Assembly (NCBI RefSeq): GCF_946902045.1
Contig: NZ_OX336253.1
Location: forward strand, 1,116,001-1,180,000
From: Neisseria sp. Marseille-Q5346
Lineage (GTDB): Bacteria; Pseudomonadota; Gammaproteobacteria; Burkholderiales; Neisseriaceae
Direction of reading: 5' to 3'
Length of the DNA: 64,000 nt
Positions 47,106 through 57,343 of the stretch are shown in pieces; the stretch's first letter is position 1, and every line of letters begins with the position of its first letter. The notes beneath the pieces were generated by a model. The model was not told the origin of the DNA. It saw nothing but the letters and a program-made list of their open reading frames with translations, and ran no database searches. A program made the translations under genes and the position numbers.

Positions 47106-47152
47106 AAAAAAAAGCACCCTGATTCGTTTGGAATCTAGGTGCTTTCTTTTTC
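47106..47152 (-). terminator. Intrinsic terminator of rpsB-tsf
   Basis: AGCACCCTGATTCG / GAATCTAGGTGCT stem with long A and T runs on either side, right after the tsf stop; not DUS-based. Confidence 0.88.
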
Positions 47153-47161
47153 ATAAGTGCC

Positions 47162-48016
47162 TTACACTTTAGCAGCGGCAGCAACTTCGGCTGCGTAGTC
47201 AACAACAGCTTTCTCGATACCGTCGCCTACTTTGTAGCGTACGAAGCTGATCACTTCAGTGCCGTTTTCTTTAGCGAATTGGGCAACAGTTTGGTCAGGG
47301 TTCATCACGAACGCTTGGCCGTTCAGAGTGATTTCAGCCAAGAATTTGCGGATACGGCCTTCAACCATTTTAGCGGCGATGTCGGCAGGTTTGCCGGAAG
47401 CAATAGCTTGCTCGGTGTAGATGTGGCGTTCTTTTTCAACGGTTTCAGCATCTACTTCGGCTTCGCTTACGCATTGTGGTTTAGCGGCAACGATGTGCAT
47501 ACCGATTTTGCGTGCTACGTCTTCAGAGCCTTTATACTCAACCAATACGCCTTCGGTAGCCAAAGCACCGTGGATGTAGGCAACCAGTTGGTTGGCAGTG
47601 TCAATCACTTGGAAGCGGCGAACAGACATGTTCTCGCCCAATTTAGCGATGATGGCTTTGCGTTCTGCTTCAACCAGTTCGCTCAGTTCTTCAACAGAAG
47701 CCGGTTTTTTCTCAGCAGCAGTTTTAGCAACGAAGTTGGCAAATTCTACGAAGCCGGCGTCTTTAGCAACGAAGTCGGTTTCGCAGTTTACTTCAACCAA
47801 TGCACCAACATTACCGTTGATTGCATAAGCCAATACGCCTTCGGCAGCAGTACGGCCAGCCAGTTTACCGGCTTTCGCACCAGATTTAATACGCAGGATT
47901 TCTTCGGCTTTGTCGAAGTTGCCTTCAGCTTCAACCAAGGCTTTTTTGCATTCCATCATGCCCAGGCCGGTAGCGGCGCGCAGGTCGGCAACCATTTTTG
48001 CAGTAATTTCTGCCAT
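47162..48016 (-). CDS. tsf: Tsf, elongation factor Ts
   Basis: A 284 aa nucleotide exchange factor for EF-Tu. N-terminal signature [16 protein letters not shown] and the core [11 protein letters not shown] are present. The true start is the ATG at 48016, preceded by AGGAGATTC; the frame stays open to 48115 but that part lies in the rpsB-tsf gap and is not conserved. Expected to be co-transcribed with rpsB. Confidence 0.97.
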   Translation of the reverse strand: MAEITAKMVADLRAATGLGMMECKKALVEAEGNFDKAEEILRIKSGAKAGKLAGRTAAEGVLAYAINGNVGALVEVNCETDFVAKDAGFVEFANFVAKTAAEKKPASVEELSELVEAERKAIIAKLGENMSVRRFQVIDTANQLVAYIHGALATEGVLVEYKGSEDVARKIGMHIVAAKPQCVSEAEVDAETVEKERHIYTEQAIASGKPADIAAKMVEGRIRKFLAEITLNGQAFVMNPDQTVAQFAKENGTEVISFVRYKVGDGIEKAVVDYAAEVAAAAKV

Positions 48017-48139
48017 TTTGAATCTCCTAGATTTTTGGGAACACGGCCATTGCCGTGTTTGGAAATAGTGGCCGTCTGAAACGGATTTCAGAACGGGATT
48101 TGAGAAAAGGGGCATAACGCCCCTCTTCTGTGTACCGAA

Positions 48140-48868
48140 TTACTCGGCAGCAGCTTCTTGGGCAGCGGCTACAGTTTCTTGCAACGCTTGGTTTTTGCCT
48201 TCCAAAACTGCGTCAGCGATGCCGCGGCAGTACAGGCGGATAGCTTTAGCGGAGTCATCGTTACCAGGGATAACGTATTTCACGCCGTCAGGGCTGTTGT
48301 TGGTATCGACTACAGCGATAACAGGGATGCCCAATTTTTCAGCTTCAACCAGAGTACCTTTTTGGTAGCCGGTATCGATAACGAAAATCGCGTCAGGCAG
48401 GCCTTTCATGTTTTTGATACCGCCCAAAGAACGTTCCAGTTTTTCAACGTCGCGTTGCATTTCCAGAATTTCTTTTTTGTTGAAACCGCCTTCAGCAGCG
48501 TTTTCCAGGGCAGCAGTTTTTTCTTCCAGGCGTTTGATGGATTGCTTAACGGTTTTGTAGTTAGTCAGCATACCACCCAACCAGCGGTAATCAACGAAAG
48601 GCATACCGGCACGGGTAGCTTCTTCGCGGATGATGTCGCGGGCTTGGCGTTTGGTACCTACGAACAATACTGTACCTTTGTTGGCAACCAGACGACGTAC
48701 GGCTTCTTGCGCCTCTTGGAACATCGGCAGGGTTTTTTCCAAGTTTACGATATGGATTTTGTTGCGCGCACCGAAAATGTATTGAGCCATTTTCGGGTTC
48801 CAGAAACGGGTTTGGTGACCGAAGTGAACACCGGCTTCAATCATCTGACGCATAGTAATTTGAGACAT
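48140..48868 (-). CDS. rpsB: RpsB, 30S ribosomal protein S2
   Basis: A 242 aa ribosomal protein. Signatures: [22 protein letters not shown] and [17 protein letters not shown] at the N-terminus, [20 protein letters not shown] in the middle. First gene of the rpsB-tsf unit. AAGGAAATAAC precedes the start. Confidence 0.97.
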   Translation of the reverse strand: MSQITMRQMIEAGVHFGHQTRFWNPKMAQYIFGARNKIHIVNLEKTLPMFQEAQEAVRRLVANKGTVLFVGTKRQARDIIREEATRAGMPFVDYRWLGGMLTNYKTVKQSIKRLEEKTAALENAAEGGFNKKEILEMQRDVEKLERSLGGIKNMKGLPDAIFVIDTGYQKGTLVEAEKLGIPVIAVVDTNNSPDGVKYVIPGNDDSAKAIRLYCRGIADAVLEGKNQALQETVAAAQEAAAE

Positions 48869-49026
48869 GTTATTTCCTTGAAAGGGTTAAAGAGCACACA
48901 TTCAATCGCATAGAACTTGATAGGCGGCGCCTATTGTCAAGCACCCTTCGGCGAAAGTGGGCATAAGTTTTAAAAAATAAAAGAGTGTTTCCGAAATGGA
49001 AAACTTATGGATTATAGCGGATAAGA

Positions 49027-49038
49027 GGCCGTCTGAAA
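49027..49038 (+). repeat. Single AG-DUS
   Basis: Unpaired AGGCCGTCTGAA between rpsB and the small membrane protein gene. Confidence 0.8.
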
Positions 49039-49045
49039 AGGGATT

Positions 49046-49288
49046 TTATACCTTTCCGTCCTGTTTTTCATCCGTCTGTACCGCCTTTTGTCGGGCCGCC
49101 TCAAACTCCGCCTGCTCCTGCCGTTTCATCAGGCGGTTGCGGCGGCGGATGGTCACGACAAAGACCGTGAACACGGTGGGCAACACTGCCCAAAAAACCA
49201 AATAAATCAACGCGCGCGCAATACTCGGCTGCGCGGCGGAAAACATCACGGCAACAAAAAGATAGCCGATGGCGACAATGTGCCACAT
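49046..49288 (-). CDS. Small hypothetical membrane protein
   Basis: An 80 aa protein with two membrane segments (about residues 3-18 and 25-46) and a strongly basic then acidic tail (TIRRRNRLMKRQEQAEFEAARQK). The ATG at 49288 is divergent from the 5-formyl-THF cyclo-ligase gene. No family recognised; the hydrophobicity pattern and codon use support a real gene. Confidence 0.55.
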   Translation of the reverse strand: MWHIVAIGYLFVAVMFSAAQPSIARALIYLVFWAVLPTVFTVFVVTIRRRNRLMKRQEQAEFEAARQKAVQTDEKQDGKV

Positions 49289-49366
49289 CGTGTGCGTCCT
49301 ATTTGAATGTTAACAAAATCGTTATAATCGCAACATTCTACCGCAATCCCGAAAGGCCGTCTGAAA

Positions 49367-49957
49367 ATGAGGAATCCCGAAAAATCGGCACTACGCAAAC
49401 AGTTCCGCCGCGCACGCGCCCAAATGAGCGCCGACGAGCGAAACGCCGCCACCGAAACCATCAACCGCCTGCTCAAGCCCTACATTAAAAAAGGACGGAA
49501 AATCGGCGTGTATTGGCCGATGGGCAAGGAATTGCGATTGGACGGCTTTGTCCGTGCCGCACAAAAACGCGGCGCAAAACTCTACCTGCCCTATATCGAA
49601 CCGAACACGCGGCGGATGTGGTTCACCCCCTACCCTGCCGAGGGCGCCAAACAAGAACGCAAACGCGGCCGCGCCAAATTGCATGTCCCCCAATTTACCG
49701 GCAAAAAAATCCGCGTCCACCAACTCAGCCTGCTGCTGGTCCCCATCGTCGGCATCGACAAACGCGGCTACCGCCTCGGACAAGCCGGCGGCTATTACGA
49801 CGCCACCCTCTCCGCCATGAAATACCGCCTGCAAACCCGAACACTGGGCGTAGGCTTCGGCTGCCAACTGACCGACACACTGCCGCGCGAACCGCACGAC
49901 CTGCCGTTGGACGGGTTTGTATCGGAGTCGGGCGTGCTGGTGTTCAAACATCATTAA
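49367..49957 (+). CDS. 5-formyltetrahydrofolate cyclo-ligase
   Basis: A 196 aa enzyme (YgfA/FthC/MTHFS family) converting 5-formyl-THF to methenyl-THF with ATP. N-terminal KSALRKQFRRARAQM, then GVYWPMGKELR, and the ATP-binding GYRLGQAGGYYDATL near residue 143. It complements FolD, encoded at the left end of the window. A DUS ends two bases before the ATG (49353-49364), so the leader is essentially the uptake sequence. Confidence 0.92.
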   Translation: MRNPEKSALRKQFRRARAQMSADERNAATETINRLLKPYIKKGRKIGVYWPMGKELRLDGFVRAAQKRGAKLYLPYIEPNTRRMWFTPYPAEGAKQERKRGRAKLHVPQFTGKKIRVHQLSLLLVPIVGIDKRGYRLGQAGGYYDATLSAMKYRLQTRTLGVGFGCQLTDTLPREPHDLPLDGFVSESGVLVFKHH

Positions 49958-50051
49958 TCAATAGCTTTCAGACGACCTCAAAAAAGCCGTCCGTTAAGAC
50001 ACTATAAAAGATCGTCTGAAAAATCAAACCATCAAATACAAAGGAAACCAC

Positions 50052-50639
50052 ATGGCTGATTTTTCATCCGCTCCCGTTTTGTCCTTCGACCGCGTCCGTC
50101 TCGAACCTTTAACAACGGCACACGAAGCCGGTTTGCGCGAAGCAGTTTGCGACGGCGAAGTTTGGAAGCTGAACGTAACCACCGCGCCCGAACCCCACCA
50201 AGTAGCTGACTATATCCGCACCGCCATACAAACCCGCCTCGCCTTTGCCGTCATCGACGAAGACACGGGAAAAATTGTTGGCTCGACTTCGCTTTACCAC
50301 ATCGACCCCGCCATCCCACGCCTCTACATCGGTTTCACATGGTATGCCCTGTCGGCACAGCGCACGCACATTAATACCGCCTGCAAAATCATGTTGCTCG
50401 ACTACGTTTTCGACACTTTAAACTGCCGTTGCGCCTGCTGGCAGACCGACAACCTCAACACCGCCTCCCAACGCGCCATCGAACGCTTGGGTGCACACCA
50501 AGACGGCATCTTGCGCTGCCACAAGCTGCGGAAAGACGGCAGCGTGCGCGATACGGTTGAATACAGCCTGCTGCGTGAGGAATGGCCGCAGGCAAGGGTA
50601 AAACTGCTCGAAAAAGCGGCAGCTTATGACGCGTCCTGA
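50052..50639 (+). CDS. GNAT N-acetyltransferase (RimJ/RimL type)
   Basis: A 195 aa acetyltransferase. N-terminal FDRVRLEPLTTAHEAGL, then IVGSTSLYHIDPAIPRLYIGFTWYA and WQTDNLNTASQRAIERLGAHQDGILRCHKLRKDGSVRDTVEYSLL, typical of the RimL-like group. It may modify a protein N-terminus or a small amine; the substrate is unknown. AAAGGAAACCAC precedes the ATG. Degenerate DUS lie in the gap before it (49969-50020). Confidence 0.85.
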   Translation: MADFSSAPVLSFDRVRLEPLTTAHEAGLREAVCDGEVWKLNVTTAPEPHQVADYIRTAIQTRLAFAVIDEDTGKIVGSTSLYHIDPAIPRLYIGFTWYALSAQRTHINTACKIMLLDYVFDTLNCRCACWQTDNLNTASQRAIERLGAHQDGILRCHKLRKDGSVRDTVEYSLLREEWPQARVKLLEKAAAYDAS

Positions 50640-50752
50640 AAAAACGTTTTCTTCTTCATTTTTTCATCAGAACACGCCCATCTTGCTGAAAATCCGAACT
50701 CTTTAAAAATTAATGAAATAAGGTGCAACACCGTCAATCCCCTGATAAATAA

Positions 50753-50779
50753 AGGCCGTCTGAAACTTTCAGACGGCCT
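50753..50779 (-). terminator. DUS inverted pair between GNAT gene and mnmG
   Basis: AG-DUS at 50753-50764 and complement at 50768-50779; serves the leftward mnmG and perhaps the rightward GNAT gene, which converge here. Confidence 0.8.
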
Positions 50780-50795
50780 TTATTCAAATTAAACC

Positions 50796-52682
50796 TTACT
50801 TAGCATCTTTAAATCCGCGTTTCAAATGCACCATCAGCAATGCGACGGCGGCAGGCGTGACGCCGGAAATACGGCTGGCTTGGCCGATGGTTTCGGGTTT
50901 GTGCTGGTTGAGCTTTTGCTGCACTTCTGCCGACAAACCTTTGACTTTGCTGTAATCGATATCCTCGGGCAGTTTTAAGGTTTCGATGTCGCGGCGGCTG
51001 TCGATTTCTTCGTTTTGGCGGTCGATATAGCCTTGGTATTTGACTTGGATTTCGACTTGTTCGACCACGCTGTCGGCAAGTGCGGTTTCAGGTTGTGCGT
51101 CGGGCAGGGTCATCAGCGCGGCGTAGTCGAGGTTCGGGCGGCGCAGGAGGTCGTGCAGGTTGGCTTCGCGGCTGAGTTTTTGGCCAAATACGCGCAGCTG
51201 CTCTTCTTCGGCGAGTTTTTGCGGCGTGTACCACGTTGTTTTCAAACGTTGGATTTCGCGTTCGATGGCTTCGCGTTTTTCGTTGAACATACGCCATTGT
51301 TCTTCACCCACCAAGCCGATTTTGTAGCCGTCTTCGGTCAGGCGCATGTCGGCGTTGTCTTCCCTGAGTTGCAGGCGGTATTCGGCACGGCTGGTGAACA
51401 TGCGATAAGGTTCGTTCACGCCTTTGGTGATGAGATCGTCCACCAATACGCCGAGATAGGCTTGTTCGCGGCGCAGCAGGAGCGGGTCTTGTTCGCGGAT
51501 ATATTGCACGGCATTTGCACCTGCGAGCAGGCCTTGCGCGGCGGCTTCTTCGTAGCCGGTCGTGCCGTTGATTTGTCCGGCAAAGAAGAGGCCTTGGATG
51601 GTTTTGGTTTCGAGGCTGGCTTTGAGGTTGCGCGGATCGAAGTAGTCGTATTCGATGGCATAACCGGGGCGCAGGATATGGGCATTTTCAAGGCCTTTCA
51701 TGCTGCGCACGAGGGCGATTTGGATGTCGAACGGCAGGCTGGTGGAGATACCGTTGGGGTAATATTCGTTGGTGGTCAGGCCTTCTGGTTCGAGGAAAAT
51801 CTGGTGGCTGTCTTTGTCGGCGAAGCGGTTGATTTTGTCTTCGATAGATGGACAATAACGCGGACCTACGCCTTCGATTTTGCCGGTAAACATCGGGCTG
51901 CGGTCGAAGCCTGAACGGATGATGTCGTGGGTTTGGGTGTTGGTGTGCGTAATCCAGCAGGACACTTGGCGCGGGTGCATATCGGCGCTGCCGCGTACGG
52001 ACATTACGGGCACAGGCGTGTCACCGGGCTGTTCGGTCAGTTGGGAGAAGTCAATCGTGCGTCCGTCGATACGCGGCGGTGTGCCGGTTTTCAGACGGCC
52101 TTGCGGCAGGTTCAATTCGCGCAAACGGCCTCCCAAGGATTTGGCGGCTGGGTCGCCGGCGCGGCCGCCTTCGTAGTTTTCCAAACCAATATGGATTTTG
52201 CCGGACAAAAACGTGCCGGCGGTCAATACGACAGAGCGTGCTTTAAATTCCACGCCCATCGCGGTAACTACGCCGCTGATGCGTTCGCCGTCGAGCGTTA
52301 CGTCTTCGACGGCTTGTTGGAAAAGGTCGAGGTTTTCTTGGTTTTCCAACATTTCGCGGATGGCGGCTTTATATAGGATACGGTCGGCCTGCGCGCGCGT
52401 GGCTCGCACCGCCGCGCCTTTGCTGGCGTTCAAGCGGCGGAACTGGATACCGGATTTGTCGGTGGCCAACGCCATCGCGCCGCCCAATGCGTCGAGTTCG
52501 CGCACGAGGTGACCTTTGCCGATGCCGCCGATGGAGGGATTGCACGACATTTGGCCGAGGGTTTCGATGTTGTGTGAGAGCAGCAGGGTTTGCGCACCCA
52601 TGCGTGCGGCGGCAAGCGCGGCTTCGGTACCGGCATGGCCGCCACCGACGACAATCACGTCGTAGGTTTTGGGGTAAATCAT
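50796..52682 (-). CDS. mnmG: MnmG (GidA), tRNA U34 modification enzyme
   Basis: A 628 aa FAD protein that, with MnmE, adds carboxymethylaminomethyl to U34 of tRNAs. FAD motif [21 protein letters not shown], then [24 protein letters not shown], the Cys-containing [10 protein letters not shown] and [12 protein letters not shown]; the C-terminal helical domain ends [14 protein letters not shown]. The ATG at 52682 gives the usual [10 protein letters not shown] start; another in-frame ATG lies at 52691. One DUS is in the coding sequence near 52089. Confidence 0.96.
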   Translation of the reverse strand: MIYPKTYDVIVVGGGHAGTEAALAAARMGAQTLLLSHNIETLGQMSCNPSIGGIGKGHLVRELDALGGAMALATDKSGIQFRRLNASKGAAVRATRAQADRILYKAAIREMLENQENLDLFQQAVEDVTLDGERISGVVTAMGVEFKARSVVLTAGTFLSGKIHIGLENYEGGRAGDPAAKSLGGRLRELNLPQGRLKTGTPPRIDGRTIDFSQLTEQPGDTPVPVMSVRGSADMHPRQVSCWITHTNTQTHDIIRSGFDRSPMFTGKIEGVGPRYCPSIEDKINRFADKDSHQIFLEPEGLTTNEYYPNGISTSLPFDIQIALVRSMKGLENAHILRPGYAIEYDYFDPRNLKASLETKTIQGLFFAGQINGTTGYEEAAAQGLLAGANAVQYIREQDPLLLRREQAYLGVLVDDLITKGVNEPYRMFTSRAEYRLQLREDNADMRLTEDGYKIGLVGEEQWRMFNEKREAIEREIQRLKTTWYTPQKLAEEEQLRVFGQKLSREANLHDLLRRPNLDYAALMTLPDAQPETALADSVVEQVEIQVKYQGYIDRQNEEIDSRRDIETLKLPEDIDYSKVKGLSAEVQQKLNQHKPETIGQASRISGVTPAAVALLMVHLKRGFKDAK

Positions 52683-52712
52683 GTAAGTCATTTTTATGTA
52701 TTCTGTAAAGGT

Positions 52713-52746
52713 TTCAGACGGCCTTTTGTTGATCAGGCCGTCTGAA
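52713..52746. terminator. DUS pair between amgK and mnmG
   Basis: TTCAGACGGCCT at 52713-52724 and AGGCCGTCTGAA at 52735-52746, everted pair after amgK and before mnmG. The hairpin is possible in both orders; terminator use is likely for the leftward amgK transcript. Confidence 0.6.
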
Positions 52747-52775
52747 AAGTGGAATTAAATCTTAAAAAACCAAGC

Positions 52776-53780
52776 TTAGAAGGTATAGCCTGTTTCCAAT
52801 TCGTCATCGCCGACCAATTCGACCAGCAATGCATAAAGCGGCGCCAAATCGTTGTAACGGCGGGATACGCGGCGCAAATAGTTCAAGAAGCGCGGAATTT
52901 CAGGGCGGTATTTGTCTTTGCCGTCGCGGTAGTACAGGCGGGCAAAAATACCGGCCACTTTCAAATGGCGTTGTACACCCATCCATTCAAACCAGCGGTA
53001 GAACTCGTCAAACTCGGCAGGCACAGGCAGCTGGGCAGCGCGTGCTTTCTCCCAATAACGGATGACCAAGTCCAATACAAATTCTTCTTCCCATTCGATA
53101 AACGCATCGCGCAACAGCGACACCAAATCATAGGAAATCGGACCGTAAAGCGCGTCTTGGAAGTCCAACACACCCGGACGGCCTTTTGCCAACATTAAGT
53201 TGCGGACGATAAAGTCGCGGTGAACATACACTTTAGGTTGTGCCAACAGGGGCGGCAGCAAAGTATCGACGGTTTGTTGCCACAACTGGCGTTGCTTGAA
53301 GGTCAACTCGCGGCCCAATTCTTTGGCCACAAACCATTCGGGGAACAAATTAATCTCGCGCAGCATGACTTCGCGGTCGTATTCCGGCAGTTTGCCGGGT
53401 TGGCTGGCTTTTTGCAGTTCGATCAGTTCGTCGATGGCTTCGAGCAGCAGGGCTTTGTGGGCGGTTTCACTGTTTTCCTGATTCATGGCGGTCAGGAATG
53501 TGGTATTGCCCAAATCGTTCAACACCATAAAGCCCAACGCTTCATCCACATGAAGCACTTGCGGCACATTGACCATGTTAAACAGTTTTTGCACTTTCAA
53601 ATAAGGCGCAACACTCATCTTCTCAGGAGGCGCATCCATACAGATAACGGTCTGTCCGTCTGAAAACGTTGCGCGGAAATAACGGCGGAAGTCGGCATCG
53701 GCTGCCGCAAAGCTCAATTCGAACGGCTGGTTCGGGTAAACAGACTCCAGCCAGTTTTGTAATTCGGTTTGTCGTTGCAT
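52776..53780 (-). CDS. amgK: AmgK-type anomeric sugar kinase
   Basis: A 334 aa aminoglycoside-phosphotransferase-fold kinase. Catalytic loop YVHRDFIVRNLML (HxD...N) and the metal-binding LDFQDALYGP are visible. AmgK phosphorylates MurNAc/GlcNAc at C1 in the peptidoglycan recycling bypass that works with MurU. The usual neighbourhood is lptD-surA, seen here divergently; murU is not in the window. Start at the ATG at 53780. Family certain, exact substrate inferred from context. Confidence 0.88.
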   Translation of the reverse strand: MQRQTELQNWLESVYPNQPFELSFAAADADFRRYFRATFSDGQTVICMDAPPEKMSVAPYLKVQKLFNMVNVPQVLHVDEALGFMVLNDLGNTTFLTAMNQENSETAHKALLLEAIDELIELQKASQPGKLPEYDREVMLREINLFPEWFVAKELGRELTFKQRQLWQQTVDTLLPPLLAQPKVYVHRDFIVRNLMLAKGRPGVLDFQDALYGPISYDLVSLLRDAFIEWEEEFVLDLVIRYWEKARAAQLPVPAEFDEFYRWFEWMGVQRHLKVAGIFARLYYRDGKDKYRPEIPRFLNYLRRVSRRYNDLAPLYALLVELVGDDELETGYTF

Positions 53781-53849
53781 AGCGGTATCGCAGAATTTCA
53801 GGTTACAATAACCGCTATTCTAACTGGCAAACCGATTTAAGGGGCGATT

Positions 53850-56249
53850 TTGGCTCGTTTATTTTCACTCAAACCCTTGGTACTCGCCTTAATTATGGGC
53901 TTTGGCGCAACAGCCGTGCGCGCGGAAGATGCTTCTGTTCCGCAGGCGGAAGACTATACCCCTGCCCACACTGCTGCATCCAAACCGGCAAAAACCAGCC
54001 AAAGCGAAGCCGATCCGCTTTCTTTGGGCAGCACTTGCCTGTTTTGCGACCACGAAGATGCCAAGCCGGCCGAAACCGCCGAAATCAAACGCAGCGGCGA
54101 GCCTGCCCTGCCTGCCGATTACACCCGCGTCAACGCCGATAAAATAGAAGGTCAGACCCAAGTCGGCGTCCGTGCCGAAGGCGACGTCATTGTCGAGCGC
54201 AATGCCGATGTTCTCAACGCCGATTGGGCGCAATACGACCAAGCCACCGACACCGTTACCGCCGGCGACCGCTTTACCCTGTATCAAAACGGTTCGACCG
54301 TATCCGGCGACCAATTGGTTTACAACCTCAAAGACCAAACCGGTTCCGGCACCGCCGTGCGCCTCAATACCGAACAAGGCGGCCGCCACCTTCAAAGTGT
54401 CAGTGAAAAAGCCGAACTCAAAGGCAAAGGCCTCTACAAACTCATCAATACCAAATTCAACACCTGTTCGCCCGGCGATGCCAGCTGGTATATCCAAGCG
54501 CAAAGCATTGAAGCCGATGAGTCGACAGGTATCGGCGTGGCCAAACACGCTTCGCTGGTATTCGGCGGCGTCCCCGTCCTCTACACGCCTTGGGCGGACT
54601 TTCCCATCAACGGCAACCGCAAAAGCGGCCTGCTCGTTCCGACCATTGCCACGGGTTCAGACGGCCTTGAGCTGAGCCTGCCCTACTACTTCAACCTTGC
54701 CCCAAATTTGGATGCCACCATCCGCCCGGGCATCATCAGCAAACGCGGCGTGCAACTGGGCGGCCAAATCCGTTATCTGCAACCGAATTACAGCGGCGAA
54801 GTCGATGGCGACTGGATGCCCAACGACCAAAAAAGCGTCCACAACAACCGCTACCAGTTTAAATGGAAACACCAGCAGCAGCTGAACAGCAAAATCAGCG
54901 GCGGCATCGACTACAACCAAGTTTCCGATGACGATTACTACCGCGACTTCTACGGCCGCGAAGACATTGCGCGCAACGTCAACCTTGACCGTCAGGCATG
55001 GCTCAATTACAGCGACAAACTGCTAGGCGGCAGCTTCGACGGCTCGTTGCGCGTACAAAAATACCAAACGCTTGCCAACCAAGACGGTTATAAAGACGAG
55101 CCTTATGCCATCATGCCCCGCCTGACCGGCCGTTGGCAAAGCCATATCGGCAAGGCGCAACTTAACGTATTAGGCCAATTCACCCGCTTTGACCACGATA
55201 CCAAGCAAGACGGCAGCCGCGTAGTACTCTACCCGAGCGTCAAATGGGATTTCCACAACCAATGGGGCTACATCCGGCCTAAAGTCGGCGTACATGCCAC
55301 TTATTACAGCCTCAACAGCTTCAATGGTCAAAGCGGCCGCAATGTCAGCCGCGTCCTGCCGATTATCAACGTCGACAGCGGCCTGACTTTCGAGCGCAGG
55401 GCCCAGCTCTTCGGCGGGGAATACCTGCAAACGCTTGAACCGCGCCTGTTTTACAACTACATTCCGACCAAGTCCCAAAACGACCTGCCTAATTTCGACA
55501 GCTCTGAAAACAGCTTTAGCTACTCGCAGCTGTTCCGCGAAAACCTGTATTCGGGCAACGACCGCATCAATTCGGCCAACAGCCTGACACTGGCCACACA
55601 AAGCCGTATCCTCAACCCCAATACCGGTGCGGAACTCTTCCGTGCAGGTATCGGCCAGAAGTTTTATTTCAAAAAAGACAGCGTCCTGCCTGACGGCAGC
55701 GTCAGCCGTTATCCGCGCAGCCAGTCCGACTGGGTAGCCTTTGCACACGGCAACATTACCCCGAGCATCCGCATCGACTTGGACATCCACTACAACCAAA
55801 ACCAAAGCCGTGCCGAAAGCTACGCCGCAGGGATTGCCTACAACCCCGAACCCGGCAAAGTTTTAAGCGCGCGCTACAAATACGGACGCAACGAGCGCAT
55901 CTATCTGCAAGCCAACGGCGACTATTTCTACGACAGGCTCAGCCAAATCGACCTTGCCGCCCAATGGCCGTTGAGTAAAAACCTGTACGCCGTTGCCCGT
56001 TACAACTACGAAATCGAAGCCAAAAAACCGCTGGAAATGCTCATCGGTGCAGAATACAAAAGCAACTGCGGCTGCTGGAGCGCAAGCTTGGTCGGCCAAC
56101 GCTATGTTACCGGCGAAAACAGCCACAAAAACGCCGTATTCTTCAACCTCCAACTCAAAGACTTGAGCAATATCGGCAACAACCCATTCGAAAAACTCCG
56201 CTTAGCCATCCCCGGTTACAGCAAAACCAACGAGGTAGTCAAACAATGA
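53850..56249 (+). CDS. lptD: LptD, LPS-assembly outer-membrane protein
   Basis: A 799 aa beta-barrel that, with LptE, inserts LOS into the outer leaflet. Signal peptide (MARLFSLKPLVLALIMGFGATAVRA), an OstA/LptA-like jellyroll domain (about residues 85-215), then the 26-strand barrel. Cysteines in CLFC (about residues 63-66), NTCSPGD and SNCGCW near the C-terminus are placed for the interdomain disulfides that DsbA forms. The start is TTG at 53850, preceded by AAGGGG, and this is the only start giving the signal. The stop overlaps surA (ATGA). Confidence 0.97.
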   Translation: MARLFSLKPLVLALIMGFGATAVRAEDASVPQAEDYTPAHTAASKPAKTSQSEADPLSLGSTCLFCDHEDAKPAETAEIKRSGEPALPADYTRVNADKIEGQTQVGVRAEGDVIVERNADVLNADWAQYDQATDTVTAGDRFTLYQNGSTVSGDQLVYNLKDQTGSGTAVRLNTEQGGRHLQSVSEKAELKGKGLYKLINTKFNTCSPGDASWYIQAQSIEADESTGIGVAKHASLVFGGVPVLYTPWADFPINGNRKSGLLVPTIATGSDGLELSLPYYFNLAPNLDATIRPGIISKRGVQLGGQIRYLQPNYSGEVDGDWMPNDQKSVHNNRYQFKWKHQQQLNSKISGGIDYNQVSDDDYYRDFYGREDIARNVNLDRQAWLNYSDKLLGGSFDGSLRVQKYQTLANQDGYKDEPYAIMPRLTGRWQSHIGKAQLNVLGQFTRFDHDTKQDGSRVVLYPSVKWDFHNQWGYIRPKVGVHATYYSLNSFNGQSGRNVSRVLPIINVDSGLTFERRAQLFGGEYLQTLEPRLFYNYIPTKSQNDLPNFDSSENSFSYSQLFRENLYSGNDRINSANSLTLATQSRILNPNTGAELFRAGIGQKFYFKKDSVLPDGSVSRYPRSQSDWVAFAHGNITPSIRIDLDIHYNQNQSRAESYAAGIAYNPEPGKVLSARYKYGRNERIYLQANGDYFYDRLSQIDLAAQWPLSKNLYAVARYNYEIEAKKPLEMLIGAEYKSNCGCWSASLVGQRYVTGENSHKNAVFFNLQLKDLSNIGNNPFEKLRLAIPGYSKTNEVVKQ

Positions 56250-57235
56250 ACTTCAAACCCCTGATTCTCGTCGCCGCACTCACTCTCGCAGTAGGCGCAC
56301 ACGCCGCTCCTAAAGCCAAAGCGACCAAAGCGCGTGCCAATAAAACTCCAGTCGTCAGCGCCACCACCATGCCTGCCGTACAAAGCGGCGTACATCTTTC
56401 AGACGGCATTGCCGCGGTTGTCGACAACGAAGTCATTACCCACCGCCAAGTCGCACAAGCCGTAGCGCAAGCGCGTCAAACCATGCCTAAAGGCACGCAA
56501 ATGGACGCCAACGAGCTGCGCCAACAGGTTTTGGCACAAATGATCAACCAATCCCTGATCCTCCAAGCAGGCAAACGCCGCAACATCCAAGCGACCGATA
56601 GCGAAATCGAAGCCGTTATCGCGCACAACCCCAACATCAAAAATCCGTCTGCCGCCGTCCGTCAAGACATCGCCGACAGCATTATTGTTGAAAAAGTGCG
56701 CCAACAAGCCATCATGCAAAACAGCCGCGTGAGCGACTCCGAAGTGGCACGCTACATCGAGCAGGCCAAACAACAAGGCGTCACCCTGCCTGAAGCAGAC
56801 CCTGTGCGCCAATACCATGCCCAACACATCCTCATTAAAGCCGACAACGACAATGCCGCCGTCGGCGCAGAAAGCACCATCCGCAAAATCTACTCGCAAG
56901 CCCGCAGCGGCGCAGATTTCGGCGGTTTGGCACGCCAATACTCGCAAGACAGCAGCGCCGGCAATGGCGGCGATTTGGGCTGGTTTGCCGACGGCATGAT
57001 GGTTGCCCCATTTGAAGAAGCTGTCCACAAACTTAAACCCGGCCAAATCAGCGCCCCTGTCCGCACCCAATTCGGCTGGCACATCATCAAGCTGAACGAC
57101 GTCCGCGAAGCAGGTACGCCTGAAGAGCGCCAACAAAACGCCGTCCGCCAATACCTGTCCCAACAAAAAGCGCAACAGGCGACCACCAACCTCCTGCGCG
57201 AACTGCACAGCAGCTCCTACGTTGACGTACGCTAA
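56246..57235 (+). CDS. surA: SurA-like periplasmic peptidyl-prolyl isomerase
   Basis: A 329 aa chaperone for outer-membrane proteins such as LptD. Signal peptide MNFKPLILVAALTLAVGAHA, a SurA N-terminal domain (about residues 50-160: IAAVVDNEVITHRQV), and a single parvulin domain (about 190-285: ILIKADNDNAAVGAES, YSQDSSAGNGGDLGWFADG, APFEEAVHKLKPGQISAPV). E. coli SurA has two parvulin domains; this one has one, as is normal for Neisseria. It overlaps lptD by four bases, forming an operon. One AT-DUS is in the coding sequence near 56398. Confidence 0.95.
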   Translation: MNFKPLILVAALTLAVGAHAAPKAKATKARANKTPVVSATTMPAVQSGVHLSDGIAAVVDNEVITHRQVAQAVAQARQTMPKGTQMDANELRQQVLAQMINQSLILQAGKRRNIQATDSEIEAVIAHNPNIKNPSAAVRQDIADSIIVEKVRQQAIMQNSRVSDSEVARYIEQAKQQGVTLPEADPVRQYHAQHILIKADNDNAAVGAESTIRKIYSQARSGADFGGLARQYSQDSSAGNGGDLGWFADGMMVAPFEEAVHKLKPGQISAPVRTQFGWHIIKLNDVREAGTPEERQQNAVRQYLSQQKAQQATTNLLRELHSSSYVDVR

Positions 57236-57273
57236 TCGCGCGTATTGTTAAAAAGGCAGAAATCCGTACAATA

Positions 57274-57305
57274 AGGCCATCTGAAATCCATTGTTCAGAC
57301 GGCCT
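57274..57305 (+). terminator. DUS inverted pair after surA
   Basis: A one-base variant (AGGCCATCTGAA) at 57274-57285 and an intact complement at 57294-57305, followed by T6. Confidence 0.78.
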
Positions 57306-57343
57306 TTTTTCCTTAAGTAACCCATTGATTAAAGCACCCCATC

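Noticed and set aside
48868..49367. Possible 6S RNA near the 5-formyl-THF cyclo-ligase gene
   Set aside because: In many proteobacteria 6S RNA lies next to this gene, but I see no long hairpin with a central bubble here, and most of the gap is taken by a small gene.
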